A DNA stretch of 64,000 nt from Petunia secreta (Eukaryota > Streptophyta > Magnoliopsida > Solanales > Solanaceae), in the NCBI GenBank assembly GCA_029990175.1, contig JARKIP010000038.1, positions 26,295,501 through 26,359,500 of the forward strand. The letters run 5' to 3'. Below the pieces are notes generated by a model, which was not told the origin of the DNA, ran no database searches, and saw only the letters and a list, made by a program, of their open reading frames with translations. Positions 35,590 through 48,182 of the stretch are shown piece by piece (position 1 is the first letter of the stretch; each line of letters opens with the position of its first letter). The translations under genes were made by a program, and so were the position numbers.

Positions 35590-37400
35590 TGTTTTATTAA
35601 GCTTATAAGTTTGTCAAATCAACTTATAAATATCTTTTTTGATTTATTTATGTATGTGGCAACATCAAAAGCATTTATAAGTCAAGTGTTTATAAATAAA
35701 AATCAGCCATAAGTCATAAGTTGATAACTCTTAACTCATGGCTTTTCAATTTATAAACATGATAATCGGCGAAAGTGTACATTCTTAGCCTTCATCCCAC
35801 CTCATATCTAAATACCTTATTTATTGTTTTAGTAATGCTTTAGGTGTTTTATACTTATTTGGTTTGTTTTATTGCGTAGGAATGAAATGGGCGAATGATG
35901 GTCGTTCTAAAGCTTAGTAGAGAAAAAAATTGGCACTTTGAAGTCTGAGTAGTGGATCGAGACACAAGAGGAACGAGTTGGAGACAAAATTTTTGAACCG
36001 ACAGCAAAAATGGCCTACTGAGATGCGCAACGCGGCCAGCCAAATCTTCAGAAAATCAGAAAATATAATAAAAATCAAACTCATGGTAAAAGAGGCTACC
36101 ACGCCGCGCCGCGCCACGCCAGGCTTAATTTACTGCCTCCAAATCCATTTTGGTTTTGGACGAGCTTTCCAAGTTAGGAGAAGCCCAAGTCGTTCTAAAA
36201 TAGTATAAGTACATCTTAAAATATATTTTGAAGGGTTGAACAAGATTTTGGGGGCAAGGGAGTGAAGACATCCAGTCCAGAGGTCGCCAGACAATGGATT
36301 TCAAGAGTTTCTTCTCCCTCTATCTTATGATTTTTGTTGTAATTATGTTTTTGCGCTTGTGCATGAGTAACGAAACTTATTTATAGGATTATGATGAACC
36401 TTTTTATGTGTGGAATGCTATTATGTCTCATAATCTATGTCATTCTTTATGAATCTAGTTATTCTTCTCAATCTCTACTTATGATTAATTGTATGGTTGT
36501 GTTAGTTGCTTGATTTGTTGTTGCTCGGGAGAGAACGTACAGTTAGAGCAAAGTTGAATACAATACTTCTGCATAATTGATTGGAAGATAATCAGAGAGA
36601 CGTTAAGAGAGGTTAGGAATAACGAATCAGATTGTTGCACGTAATAGCTATCTAAACGCCTAGACTTAGTTCAGAGGAATAAATCTAGGTGAAAAACATA
36701 ACTGTTAGAAAAGAGTTATGGTAGTTCTAACAATTTACCGCCAATAGAAGAGAAGACAACGTGATTTTAGGAACTTGTCTGTATTTCATCCTGCTAATCA
36801 TGGAAATCATAACTTTAGGCTCTCTCATATTGATTATCACCGTTTATTTATTATTAATTTTCCATTTACTTTAGCTTCTAGTCATTTAGTTTTTTTTTTA
36901 AATTCTATTACGTCTTTTGGAGTCGCTACAATCTAAAGAATTTGCTAGTAACACTATCACTTTCTAGATGTGCGCTCCCTGTAGAATTTGACTCCGAACT
37001 TAAACTGAGTATATTTGCAACAACATCTTAGTTCATTTTATAGGACGTAGTTGGGTGTTACCAATTTTTTTCTTTAATTTGATAAGTATGTTACTATTTT
37101 TACCTTAAATGTTTTGTAATTCATTAAATATCATTCACAGATAAAGTTTTCAACCCTCTCTTATTTGTCATATATCTTTTTTAGTATAAAATACATTCAA
37201 TTTTTATTTTTTTCAATATAATTTTAAGGATAGTTTAGTCATTTTTACATAATAAATGCTTATCAACACACCATTTATCAAACTCACCAACTACCTATTA
37301 TCAGTTTCAACATTTATATCCAAACACATAACTGTGTATTCATAAAATCGATTTTAGCACCCAAAAGCATTTTTCAGCGTTATCATATGATTTTAATCAG
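35590..37400. mobile_element. DNA element split by a solo LTR
   Basis: 35590-35760 (TTAAGCTTATAAG..., GCAACATCAAAAGCATTTATAA, CAGCCATAAGTCATAAG) matches the start of 37460-37620. 37070-37400 (TTAAATGTTTTGTAATTCATTAAATA, TTTAGTCATTTTTACATAATAAATGCTTATC) matches 37630-37800. The two halves are separated by unrelated sequence (35761-37021), so one copy of a roughly 0.5-kb AT-rich DNA element was interrupted. No protein is encoded. Confidence 0.55.
35761..37021 (+). mobile_element. Solo LTR inserted in a DNA element
   Basis: About 1.26 kb. AACAT occurs on both sides (35756-35760 and 37022-37026), a candidate five-base target duplication. The right end carries GCTCCCTGTAGAATTTGACTCCG, the motif found near the end of the LTR at 17854-19325, and a TGTTTTATAC...GCGTAGG block near 35848-35880 is typical of that LTR type. 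No coding sequence was seen, only LTR, so it looks like the product of recombination between two LTRs. Confidence 0.5.
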
Positions 37401-38327
37401 CTAATCTAGACGAGCTCTGTATTGTTATTGAATTTTCCAAAACGTCTCATAATAAAAGATAAACACGATGTTTGTTAAGCTTATAAGCTGGTCAAAATAG
37501 ATGAGTATTTTTCGGCTAATCGATGCATTTGCTACCATCAAAAGTATTCATTAGCCAAAATCAGTCATAAGCCATAAAATGGTCACTCCTAAATTATGAT
37601 TTTTTTCAGCTTATAAGCACTTTAGTGTACTCAAGAATTTTATTTTTGCAATTCATGAAATACCATTCTCAAAACAAGAATCGCAACTTCATCTTCATCC
37701 TATATTCATCCACTTTTATTCATGTATATTTTTTTGTTAATAACTTTGAGGTCAATTTAGTCATTTTAACTTAAAAAATGCTTATTAGCACTATTTTACC
37801 AAATACAATAATTCTTTTATACCTAATAGAATTTTTTGGCACTTAATACATATCTGCTAATCCAAACGGGTTCTAAATTTTTCTTAATAGAATAACAATG
37901 AAAATGGCCACATAAGGTAGAACTGAGGTAGCATAATACTGTACTTTAACATAGAAAAAGGGCCAAATCTGCTCATTTATTTTTGAATTTTATCTAGATT
38001 TGGTATCTGTTTACTTTCCTTAACATAGATTCACCGACGATTAGCAAAGTATCCGTTTCAATTTATGTAAATCTATTTTCTTTCTAGTTCGTTCTAAAAA
38101 AAATGATATCTTTTAAATTCAAATTTACCACTTAACTCATGATGATGATTTATGGCCAAACAAATATCAATGATGCATTTTAGAGCATAAATTTCAAAAG
38201 TTTTTTTTAATTAAATCCTACATCAAGTTAAATAAGTTTAGATAAATTAAAAAGAATAAAGTAGAAAAAGTACCTTTGTTTCTAATGGAGCCTCACCATG
38301 GCTAGACCCCATCTACTAAAAGACTAT
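37401..38327. mobile_element. Second copy of the AGCTTATAAG DNA element and flank
   Basis: About 37455-37877 is the uninterrupted relative of the split element at 35590-37400, ending in CCAAACGGGTTCT. Non-coding and AT-rich. The rest to 38327 holds no gene that I can support. Confidence 0.45.
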
Positions 38328-38545
38328 GGCCCCGTTTGGGTAAGTTTAAAAAGCTACTTAAAAGTATATTTGTACCTTTAAGTAAAAAGTGGGTGCTTAG
38401 TAACTAAAAAAATAAAATACTTCTAAGCACTTTTGTACTTAAAAAAAGTCGAAAGTAAGAAGTTAGGATTTCTAACTTCTTAAAATTTACTTATAAGTAA
38501 CTTTTTACTTTTAAACTAATTAAAATAAGCCCACCCAAACGGGCC
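38328..38545. mobile_element. MITE (GGCCCGTTTGGG family)
   Basis: Terminal inverted repeats GGCCCCGTTTGGGT / GGCCCGTTTGGGTGGG enclose 218 bp with an internal palindrome (AGAAGTTAGGATTTCTAACTTCT). The same internal palindrome and similar ends occur in the MITE at 49012-49232, so the two belong to one family, probably PIF/Harbinger-like by the three-base target site of the second copy. Confidence 0.7.
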
Positions 38546-40437
38546 TACGTGGCTTGTCATATGGATAAGATAGACGACACATACACTCCCGATAGTTGGA
38601 AAAACATTTAATTGGAACTCCATTCGCATCTCTTGTACTTGCCCTGTTATTTGAGAAACTAGAAAAGAAAAGGGTTAATTTTGTAAATTCGAGAAATTAA
38701 ATTTGGTAAGCACCTTGAAATAAATGGGAAACTTTACAGAAGTTGCAAATTTGATAACAATTGCTCAAAGAAACTTCATTTCTTGGAGATCGAAAAGTTA
38801 TGTGGAAGAAATTGAAGAGATGTACTAGTATAATGTATTCACTTCCAAAGCATAGGCACATGATTATAGTATTTCAACAATTCAATGTTTTTATCGGTGA
38901 TTAAGGGTGGAACCGTGGAATAATACAAGTATTTAATCACCTAGGAAGGCAGACTAAAGTTAAGATTAACGGGATGTAATCTCCTAACAATGGGTATCAC
39001 ACTTGAAGTTTCCTCATATCTTCGTCTTTTTCATCGTCTTTCCTAGTCAAGGCAATCAAGTTTCTAACAACCCTTCCAAGCCTATTCAAATGGATTAGGT
39101 GCTACAAGGTTCATAATATTTTTGTAATTGTTGTTGAAACTTCCAAGTATATTCTAATTCTCGATCAAATAGGAAAACTGAATATTAGCTACTTTCTTTT
39201 TCCATATGTTTCTTGATTTTATCATCTGGTCTAACACTCACTAATTCAAGTAATTTCGTAGGGTCCATTGGAGTTGACTCCTCCTGATAGAATGCCATCA
39301 ACTTAGCTTTAGTTGGTACCAAATGAGCTTTAGAAATTATAGTGGTTTCATATTATGAGTTGGAGTGTCTAACCCACCCTAAACATATGAGTCTATATAT
39401 TTTGATAGTTTATGGCCAATTGCCTTTTCTTTGCTTTAGCTCTTTCTTCGTTTCTTCGACAAAACGAGAGAGAAAAGAAAGGAAACAAGTGGCTGCGAAC
39501 AAAAAACCAATTTAAGAAAGTAATTAAGGGTAAGGAAGCATATCCTTTCACTACTTGACATAACGAATTTAAACTACTGATTCAGGATTAAGAAAATAGT
39601 GGAACACTTATTCGAAGAATTAATTAAAGTAAACTCTATACAAATAGTCGTTTTAATCAGTATGCATAAAATATATCATTGTTCTGCGTATAATATATGC
39701 ATAAATATGCAAAAAATAATTATTTTTTATTTAACTAGTCTAACTATTGCTCAGGTAATATACAGTTCCTTAATTAATAGAGAAAACTACTTAGAATTAT
39801 TAAGTGAATTAAAAGTTTTTGAAAAATGGACAAGTTGAAATTGGACAAGTAAACATAAAGGGGAGTATATAGACACAATAGCAGCGTACCTAAAGATGCG
39901 AGTCAGAGGCTGAAGACTCTCTACGTGGGATCAATATAGGCTGCACTTAGTGGACGCGTTCTTGACTCCCCATTCTCGGTCAAACCCCCAACTTATAAAC
40001 TGTTGAAAATATTGTATTATTACAAACTTATTAAAATGAAAAGGGCCCAAATGTTTAGAAAATTGGTGGATTTGGTTTGGTAAGATAAGCCTCCACTATA
40101 TATTTACTGAATATAAATTGCTTTCATAATTACGTAAATTTTATCATGGGATCCCTCAAATCCATGTATAGAACTTTTCCTTTTAAGTTTAATGCAATAT
40201 TTTACTATAGGTTTGTTGGTAAATACTTATCTGTACTCGGTGTTTACACCAAACAATGCAATTTAATTATGGTAATTAAAATTTAAATTATAAATTCATG
40301 TCAACTAACCATGATTAAGTAATAAATGAATATATGCAAAACACATATATTGCATTTTATTGATTGGTATAAACACCGGGTGCGGATAAGTTTTTACCAT
40401 GTTTGTGAACTACTTTTCCTTTTCATTTTTCTCAATA
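38546..40437. other. Intergenic DNA, no gene seen
   Basis: AT-rich. Short open frames such as 39599-39838 have no recognisable domain or codon-like composition. Confidence 0.5.
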
Positions 40438-41025
40438 CAGTCAAACCTCTCTATAACAGTCATTCGTTATAATAACATTTCAGTATAACGGCCTAATTTT
40501 CTTTAGAACCGATTTTTCATGTTATATTTTACCTCTCTATAACAACATTCTACCTATAACAACAATGACGTTCATTATAACAGTACACTCTTTATAAAAT
40601 TACCTCTCTATAATGGCCAAAGTCAAATATTGTGTAACAATATTGTGTAAGAGATATATTATGTATAAAATAAAATACATTATGATAATCATTTATAAGA
40701 TTAATATTTTTTTTACGTTCGTACCATAAAAAAAAATTGTTATGAAAAAGGTTGTATAAATGCCTATATTTCTTAGATTTTAATTTTTTATTGGTACGGT
40801 ACAACTAGTTATAGATTTGTCAATAATATATTAAATTTTTTTATTATTAAATCTGAAAATCTATTGAGATTTTAAATTTAACATGTATCTTTTGTGATTT
40901 TTTTTTTACTATAAGAGCTAAATGAGATTTAAACGTCAAATGCCAGTATACATATATAACAACAGTTCTCTAAAGTAGCTATGAAAGTTTCAAACAACCG
41001 CCGCTACTATAAAGAGGTTTGACCG
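40438..41025. mobile_element. MITE with AGTCAAACCTCTCTATAA ends and TA target duplication
   Basis: Left end CAGTCAAACCTCTCTATAA and right end (reversed) CGGTCAAACCTCTTTATAG enclose 588 bp, flanked by TA on each side (40436-40437 and 41026-41027). The interior repeats the end motif several times (CCTCTCTATAACAAC near 40532, CCTCTCTATAATGG near 40602). Non-coding. The TA target points to the mariner/Stowaway type, but the terminal sequence is not the classical Stowaway one. Confidence 0.7.
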
Positions 41026-41105
41026 TATAAGTTATTAGAAACTTACAAGATCCTCTCCTTAAAAACGAGTCTACTTTATTCAATTTCTCTCATTCTTCGT
41101 TTTGT

Positions 41106-41129
41106 CCCCCCCCCCCCCCCCCCCCCCCC
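41106..41129. repeat. 24-base homopolymer of C
   Basis: An uninterrupted run of 24 C between TTTGT and TTAATCGG, about 1 kb upstream of the PAL start. Unusual in AT-rich DNA. Its exact length could be a sequencing or assembly artefact. Confidence 0.9.
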
Positions 41130-41639
41130 TTAATCGGTAAGAAGAAAGGGAAAAGGGTAATAAGAATCAAACACCCACTTGTGTGGGAGTCTTTTTGTCG
41201 TGTAAGATGTTTTCATATCTAATTAGGTATACCTATGTTTCGAGGTTAGTTTTAGTTTATTGAATTGCTTCCTAAGATGGAAAATAAAGAGAGTTGAGAA
41301 GATGGTATTTTCCGTGCCTAATTACTGAAAGTGATTCAACTGTTGAAAAAATAAATCTGTGTGGAAAAGACGCTTACGCAAAAAAGGAAGTGGACATTTT
41401 CAAACTTTCAGCATATAAGTTATAGGAGTATGATTTTTACTACAATTCTCCATACAAAGAGTAAAATAGATTGAGAGGAATTTAATTAAACTGGACGTAT
41501 CGATTATAAGTTCGATATATAGAGATGGCTTTATGATATTGACAAAAATATTTCAAGCTAATATTATACTTTATCATTTCTTTAAAGTTCCAAAGGAAAT
41601 AACTTAGCATAATCCTCTTTTAAGATTGATAGGACATTC

Positions 41640-42182
41640 ATTTCAACAACCCAAACAACCTTTCCCATATCCACCAACCCCTCAAATTTTGAGAGAGACA
41701 AATTTTAATATCAAACCCTCAATTTTAATTAATTAATCATTCAACAACCCAAAAGCACCAAACCTTTCCCAAAATCCACCAACCCCCTCAAACAATTGAA
41801 AGTCATGTTACATCTTACCCACGTCCTCATCATATCTCAACCGCACATTACACAATATTAATCAAATGGTCCATATTATTCTTTCTTATGTTCACCTACC
41901 AAAAAAATTGTTCACATATTGATCAAACGGTGTATATTAATCATTTCAAGTGTCCAATATTATATCAACCCCCCACCCTCAAGTCCCCTAGCCCATGTGT
42001 TTCACCTACCATAAAAATTGTTCCTATCCCTCTATATATAGCACAACTCTTCAGCTTTTAAAACCAGGATCTAACTTTCTAGCCATCCTCACATTTACAT
42101 AATACCTTAAATTCCTTCAATTCAACATTCTTTGTTCCTTACATAACTCCCTCATTTTCTTGAATTATTTCATCTAGCAAAA
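41640..42182 (+). promoter_or_regulatory. PAL promoter and 5' untranslated region
   Basis: A TATA box (CTATATATAG) lies at 42032-42041, about 150 bases before the ATG. Upstream are two ACCTACC motifs (41894-41900 and 42004-42010) and two ACCAACC motifs (41673-41679 and 41778-41784). These are the AC-I and AC-II elements known to bind R2R3-MYB factors in phenylpropanoid promoters. Both pairs lie in local duplications: TTCACCTACC(A/T)AAAAATTGTTC occurs twice, and the CAACCCAAA...CCACCAACCCC module occurs twice. This predicts control with lignin and phenylpropanoid genes. Confidence 0.8.
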
Positions 42183-45100
42183 ATGTCTAGCGTTACATCA
42201 AATGGTCAGCAAAACATGGATTTTTGCATTAAAGTGGATCCATTGAACTGGGAAATGGCAGCTGATTCATTGAAAGGTAGCCATTTAGATGAAGTCAAGA
42301 AAATGGTGGCTGAATTTAGAAAGCCAGTGGTGAAACTTGGTGGTGAGACTTTAACAGTAGCTCAAGTTGCTGCTATTGCTGCTAAAGATAATAATACAAG
42401 TGTGAAAGTGGAGCTTTCTGAAGATGCAAGAGCTGGTGTTAAAGCTAGTAGTGATTGGGTTATGGATAGTATGAATAAAGGAACTGATAGTTATGGTGTT
42501 ACTACTGGTTTTGGTGCTACATCTCATAGGAGAACCAAGAATGGTGGTGCTCTTCAAAAGGAACTTATTAGGTAAACCACTTTACATCTAACTTTGCTTT
42601 TCCATCAAAATAACATCTATAATTGTATTATACTCTTTTAAGTATGTTAGTCCTTGCATTTCATGTTTCATTTTATAATATTTACATGAGCACAGAATTT
42701 TAGAAAAGGAAAAGTTTCACGTACGCTTAGAACTTATGAACATGTTACCTAAGGTAAAAAAGTAAAAAGTACTATTTTATATACAAATTTGTTACAGACT
42801 AAACTATAGAGCGACCTATAAAATGAAACGAATAAGTATGATTAATATTGTAATTTATCGAATTAACAGATAAGTTTTACATATTCTCTAGTAAAAATGA
42901 CTTGTTGGAAATTGTTCTACGTGTCAATATGGGGAATAGCTAGGCTCCTTGTGTGACGTGCCAAATGAGCATACTTGGCGAATCAGGATTTGTTTTTCTG
43001 GAACTTGAAATGAGCATCCTTTATAGGGATCTTGTTTATATATGAACTTTTCGAAATAGGAATCTAAGGGAAGTCGAAAGTAGATCTTCTACCTTTCCAC
43101 TTTCCATGAAGCATGCAGCAGATACATCAGAATACTTGACATGATTAAGTACGATAATTCTCTCTTTTGATAAAATTCTAACTTTCCAAAAAGTAGCTGT
43201 TCGAGCCCTCTTAAAAGAAAAAGTATTATTTAATGTAAATTAAAGATAAAAGGTGGACATCTGTAGGGTAGGAAAAATATGAGTAGTAGCATCTAAGGGT
43301 ATAGTTTCGTGGTTAATGAAGTACTAGTAATTCAAATATTAGTACGATAAAATATACAATAAATAATTTTTCTTAAATGCCAAATTTTATTGAACATAAT
43401 TGTTAGATACGTGTATTTGTGAAAGATAACTTAATTGAATAATTGAGGAGCCCATAATTTGACTTGGATTACAATTACTAAAAAAAAAAGGAAAAAAAAA
43501 TAGAGTGTGGATAATAGTTTTGTTGGCCCAAGCTGGAGATGAGTTCAGGATTTCCTACATTTTGGGTTGCCAGGGCAGTCAGGGTGCTCAGTTTCGTACA
43601 TGTCCGTGTATGTTTTTACCAACAGAATCCTATAAATGGTAAAATCCAATAAATGCAGGCGTACGTAATATCATAAATGACAACATTTTCTTTCCCTTAT
43701 TCCTTTCTTTTTTGGGTAAAAATAGAAAGAAATTATGGCTGATTTTATGTCTTGATTTGTTAGGTTCTGGCAAAAGGTCACTTTTATCAAGTCTTGAATA
43801 CCTACCTAAATTCTTTTCTCTTATTGTTACAAAGTTGCCCACACGCTTGAAAGTGTTTTACTCGAAAATGATATCACAACTTTCCAAGTTTTCCTTTTAT
43901 TCTTTCTAAAAGTGTCCGACTTATAGCCCATTTGTGTCCTCTTACTGTTAAATGTATCCAAATATACAATTGATTACTTTAATTACATTGACTTAATGTT
44001 GTGGGGCTATTTAAGTGGCTCTAGTTTGGATGTTGGTGGTGAAATTATTGTCAATATCTGACTTTGATGAAATTGCTTTGACAGATTTTTGAATGCTGGA
44101 GTTTTTGGAAATGGAACAGAGTCAACTCACACATTGCCACAGTCAGGGACAAGGGCAGCTATGCTAGTTAGGATTAACACACTGCTTCAAGGATACTCTG
44201 GCATCAGATTTGAAATCCTGGAGGCTATCACCAAATTGCTCAACAACAACGTCACTCCATGTTTGCCTCTTCGTGGTACGATCACAGCCTCTGGTGATCT
44301 TGTCCCCTTGTCCTACATTGCCGGATTACTCACTGGTCGGCCTAATTCCAAAGCCGTTGGACCTAATGGTGAAAAGCTCAATGCTGAAGAGGCATTCCGT
44401 GTTGCTGGAGTTAACGGTGGATTTTTCGAGCTGCAGCCTAAGGAAGGCCTTGCCCTTGTTAATGGCACTGCTGTTGGTTCTGGTTTAGCCTCAATGGTCC
44501 TGTTTGATGCTAACATTCTTGCAGTCTTTTCTGAAGTTCTCTCAGCAATTTTTGCTGAGGTAATGAATGGAAAGCCTGAGTTCACTGACCATTTGACACA
44601 CAAATTGAAGCACCATCCTGGACAAATTGAGGCTGCTGCAATTATGGAACACATTTTGGATGGTAGTGGTTTTGTGAAGGCGGCTCAGAAGCTTCATGAA
44701 ATGGATCCTCTACAAAAACCAAAGCAAGATCGTTATGCCCTCCGAACATCACCCCAATGGCTTGGCCCTCAAATTGAAGTCATCCGTGCTGCAACAAAGA
44801 TGATCGAGAGGGAGATTAACTCAGTAAACGACAACCCTTTGATCGATGTTTCAAGAAACAAGGCTTTACATGGTGGCAACTTCCAGGGCACCCCAATTGG
44901 TGTCTCTATGGACAATTCTAGATTAGCCCTTGCATCAATAGGGAAATTGATGTTTGCCCAATTCTCCGAGCTTGTCAACGATTACTACAACAACGGGTTG
45001 CCATCTAATCTAACTGCAGGGAGGAATCCAAGCTTGGACTATGGTTTTAAGGGATCTGAAATCGCCATGGCTTCATACTGTTCAGAACTTCAATTCTTGG

Positions 45101-45834
45101 CAAATCCTGTGACTAACCACGTACAAAGCGCTGAACAACACAACCAAGATGTGAACTCCTTGGGTTTAATCTCAGCAAGAAAAACAGCTGAAGCTGTGGA
45201 GATATTGAAGCTAATGTCATCCACATATCTAGTAGCACTTTGCCAAGCTATAGACTTGAGGCATGTGGAAGAGAATTTGAGAAATGCAGTCAAGAATACT
45301 GTCAGCCAAGTAGCTAAAAGAACCTTGACAATGGGTGCCAATGGAGAACTTCATCCATCAAGATTCTGCGAAAAAGACTTGCTTCGTGTTGTGGACCGGG
45401 AATATGTCTTTGCCTATGCTGATGATGCCTGCAGTGCTAACTACCCCTTGATGCAGAAACTTAGGCAAGTACTCGTCGATCATGCCTTGCAAAATGGCGA
45501 AAATGAGAAGAATGCCAGCAGCTCAATCTTTCATAAGATTGCAGCTTTTGAAGACGAGTTAATGGCCGTGTTACCAAAAGAAGTCGAGAGTGCACGAGCA
45601 TCCTTGGAAAGTGGGAACCCTTCCATTGCAAACAGGATTAAGGAATGTCGATCATATCCACTCTACAGGTTTGTTAGGGAGGAGCTTGGAACAGAACTGT
45701 TGACAGGAGAAAGAGTAAGGTCACCAGGTGAAGAATGTGACAAGGTATTCACAGCAATGTGCAATGGAGAAATCATTGATTCATTGTTAGAATGTCTCAA
45801 GGAATGGAACGGTGCTCCTCTTCCAATCTGTTAG
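42183..45834 (+). CDS. PAL: Phenylalanine ammonia-lyase
   Basis: Exon 1 is 42183-42571 and exon 2 is 44085-45834, joined in phase 2 within an Arg codon; together they encode 712 residues with no stop or frameshift, the usual PAL length. PAL deaminates L-phenylalanine to trans-cinnamate, the first step of the phenylpropanoid pathway, as a cytosolic homotetramer. Visible: the lid loop SYGVTTGFGATSHRRT with Tyr104, the selectivity pair Phe131-Leu132 right after the intron (Phe rather than the His of tyrosine lyases), and GTITASGDLVPLS, in which Ala198-Ser199-Gly200 form the MIO prosthetic group. Also present are NDNPLIDV, GNFQGTPIGV, and the C-terminal end APLPIC. The intron position is the one common to plant PALs. 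The N-terminus is short and divergent, as is normal between paralogues. It stands alone, with no neighbouring pathway gene in the window. Confidence 0.98.
42572..44084 (+). other. PAL intron
   Basis: 1513 bases from GTAAAC to TTGACAG, phase 2. AT-rich, with no mobile element that I recognise. Frames at 43630-43909 are chance. Confidence 0.95.
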
Positions 45835-45990
45835 AAAGCTGATGATCTCAAGCAACAGGATCATTGTTAATGTTTGTCAATTGCCTTGCTATTTTTCAAT
45901 TAATTTTTACATATGCCGTTTCGTTTGGTGTAAACATAAATGTAAACTCTCTTGAATATGTTGGATTGTAGTTATATAAGGTCTCCTTTC

Positions 45991-45996
45991 AATAAA
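45991..45996 (+). terminator. Poly(A) signal of PAL
   Basis: AATAAA lies 157 bases after the stop codon, in an AT-rich 3' untranslated region with T-rich sequence upstream. Confidence 0.6.
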
Positions 45997-47639
45997 AATT
46001 AATGAGAAGTGGCCATGTGCTTATATGTACCTAAAAATTTGTTTTTGTTTCCTGATTTGAGGCTCTTGTGATATTCATTTATACAAAAGATTCCTATAAA
46101 CAGATCTCTTCCGTGATCAAACCATAAGAAACCAAAGGGATTAACCACAGGAATTTTGTTTAAAATTCTAACTTTCCTCCAACTAATGGTAAAGAATGAA
46201 AATTCTCAGTGCCCTCTATACATTGATTTTGGATATTCATAATTACAATTTACTAAACTAATCAAAGTAATTTACTAAACAATTTACAAGCTGCATTTAG
46301 TATTGCTAAAAATTATGGAGCTCATGTTCTTTACATGAAAGACTAAATAAATAAAGTAGTAAATTTGATTTTCTCTTTGAACCATGTTGGAGTCAAATGA
46401 AAGCAACCCAAGTCTAAAGTAGGTGCAACATCAAAGTGTATTCAGACAATTGTTTCCAAATGGACCCGTCTGAAAACTACGGGCTGGCAGAGGAAAGAAT
46501 TTTCATTTTCTATTGTTAGGTTCGTACAAAAAATTTCTGAAAAGAAAATAAGGAAGAATTCCGTGAAGATTGCTTTTAACTTGTAGGATTTAGGAAATTG
46601 TTTCAAGTCTATAACACCAAGTGGTTATTGTGAAGACATAATCAAGTGTTCACTATTGAACGTTTTGAACTTTCAGATGAAATGATCATACTCTTTAACA
46701 TTATATAAAGCATCTAGGTGTCCAGATTACTAAGTTCAATTCTTACTGTCACTCAACTATCAAAAAGATTTTTAGTATACTCCAGTAGTTTCAATTTATG
46801 TAATATAGTTTGAATGAATAAGGAGTTTAAGAAAGAAATTTTTACTTTAGTACTTGTGGTGTAAAACAAGTGTGTATATAAAATCTTTGAAACTTAAATA
46901 GTCTTATGTTAATATTTGTGTGGTTATAAAAAATTCTCATTAACAGTAAAAAAAAAGAGTAAAAGTAATTATTATTAAATTTAAATGTGTGTTATTCATC
47001 ATTTTAAAAGGGACTAATAAAGCACTTTAGATTTAGATTAACCACACCGTTCAAGAATTATGCCGTTTGGTAAACCAACGTAAGGCTGTATTTTATCCTA
47101 GTTGAGACTTTACATTTTAACCCCCTAAAAATCAATACTCCATATCTAATTAATTAAATTAAGGTTTTAACTATGATCAGAGGAATATCTCTTTTCATGT
47201 CAAATTCAAAAGAATTTTGCCTACCACTATATTTAAGTAGCAAATTTAAGCTTCCCTCCTCATAAAATTATGTACACACCCCCTCCCTCGCCCCACGTTT
47301 TTGTCCCTTTTTTTTTTCTCACTAAACTCAGTAGTTAATAGGACAATTTTTACTCAGCCTGAGCAAATTTCATCCACTTTCTCAGAAATAATTTCTTTCA
47401 GTCTCCCTAATGTTGGGTCTTTTCCTTTATAAATTCTTAATTGATAGGACTATTTTATTAATGATAAATTATAAGTATAATACATACTAGTATTAATCAA
47501 CTTTCAAAAATATCTTTCGACAAAAAGGGAATGTAATAAGCTATGAGGTTAAATGTATAAAATAACCATAAGATTAGTAAGTAAACAAGACTACAAAAGC
47601 TTGGAATTTTCAAATGTTAACAAGAAATATTTTGAATGA
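45997..47639. other. Intergenic spacer between PAL and the pararetrovirus
   Basis: AT-rich. No gene, LTR or inverted repeat that I can support. Confidence 0.6.
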
Positions 47640-48182
47640 GATATAGAATTTGATAAAGTACAGAGAGCTTTAACAGAGTCTAGAATTTCCGTACAAAAAA
47701 GAATAAGTTTTGAAGGAAGTAGGACTTTAAGGATAGGAAGTAGTGCCATAAAGGATAGAACAAGATTTGACTTAACTAAAAATAATAGAGCAGGGCAGTA
47801 TAATATTTTAGTTTCGGTAATAAATGAAAGTATAAGTTATTATGTGACGCTAATAGATACTGGTGCAGCAAGAAGTCATATTGAAGGAAGTCTGATAAAA
47901 AATCATAGATATAAAGATTTAATAGAATCCTATAAATATGAAGACTACTTTGGAAATGAATACGAAATAAATAAATATGTAGAGATAGATTTACTAGTAG
48001 AAACTATAAAAAAGGAGTCTATAAAAATTCCTATTAAAATAGATGTAGTAGAACATAGTACTTCTAATAAATTATTATTAGGAAATGATTTCCTTAGATT
48101 ATTTGGTCCCTATATAATAACTGAAGAATATGTAGAACTTACATACTATGGAAGAAGAATCCAAATACCTAGAACTAGTTAA
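47640..48182 (+). pseudogene. Pararetrovirus movement-protein C-terminal part with aspartic-protease-like fold (separated from its 5' part)
   Basis: Frame open from the end of a host TGA (47637-47639) to the stop at 48180-48182. Its first 134 bases duplicate 55586-55719, the interrupted 3' end of the movement-protein frame, and the reading frame is the same. Here the domain following the 30K core can be read: LIDTGAARSHIEG at about residue 70 and LLLGNDFLRLFGPY some 70 residues later, the two signatures of a retropepsin-like fold. It has no start codon of its own at the 5' edge; the piece is a product of linearisation of the circular genome. It overlaps the polymerase frame by 35 bases. Confidence 0.75.

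Noticed and set aside
39599..39838. 79-residue frame upstream of PAL
   Set aside because: AT-rich chance frame without domain, promoter or relatives in the window.
44313..45341. Minus-strand frames within PAL exon 2
   Set aside because: Shadows of the conserved PAL coding strand.
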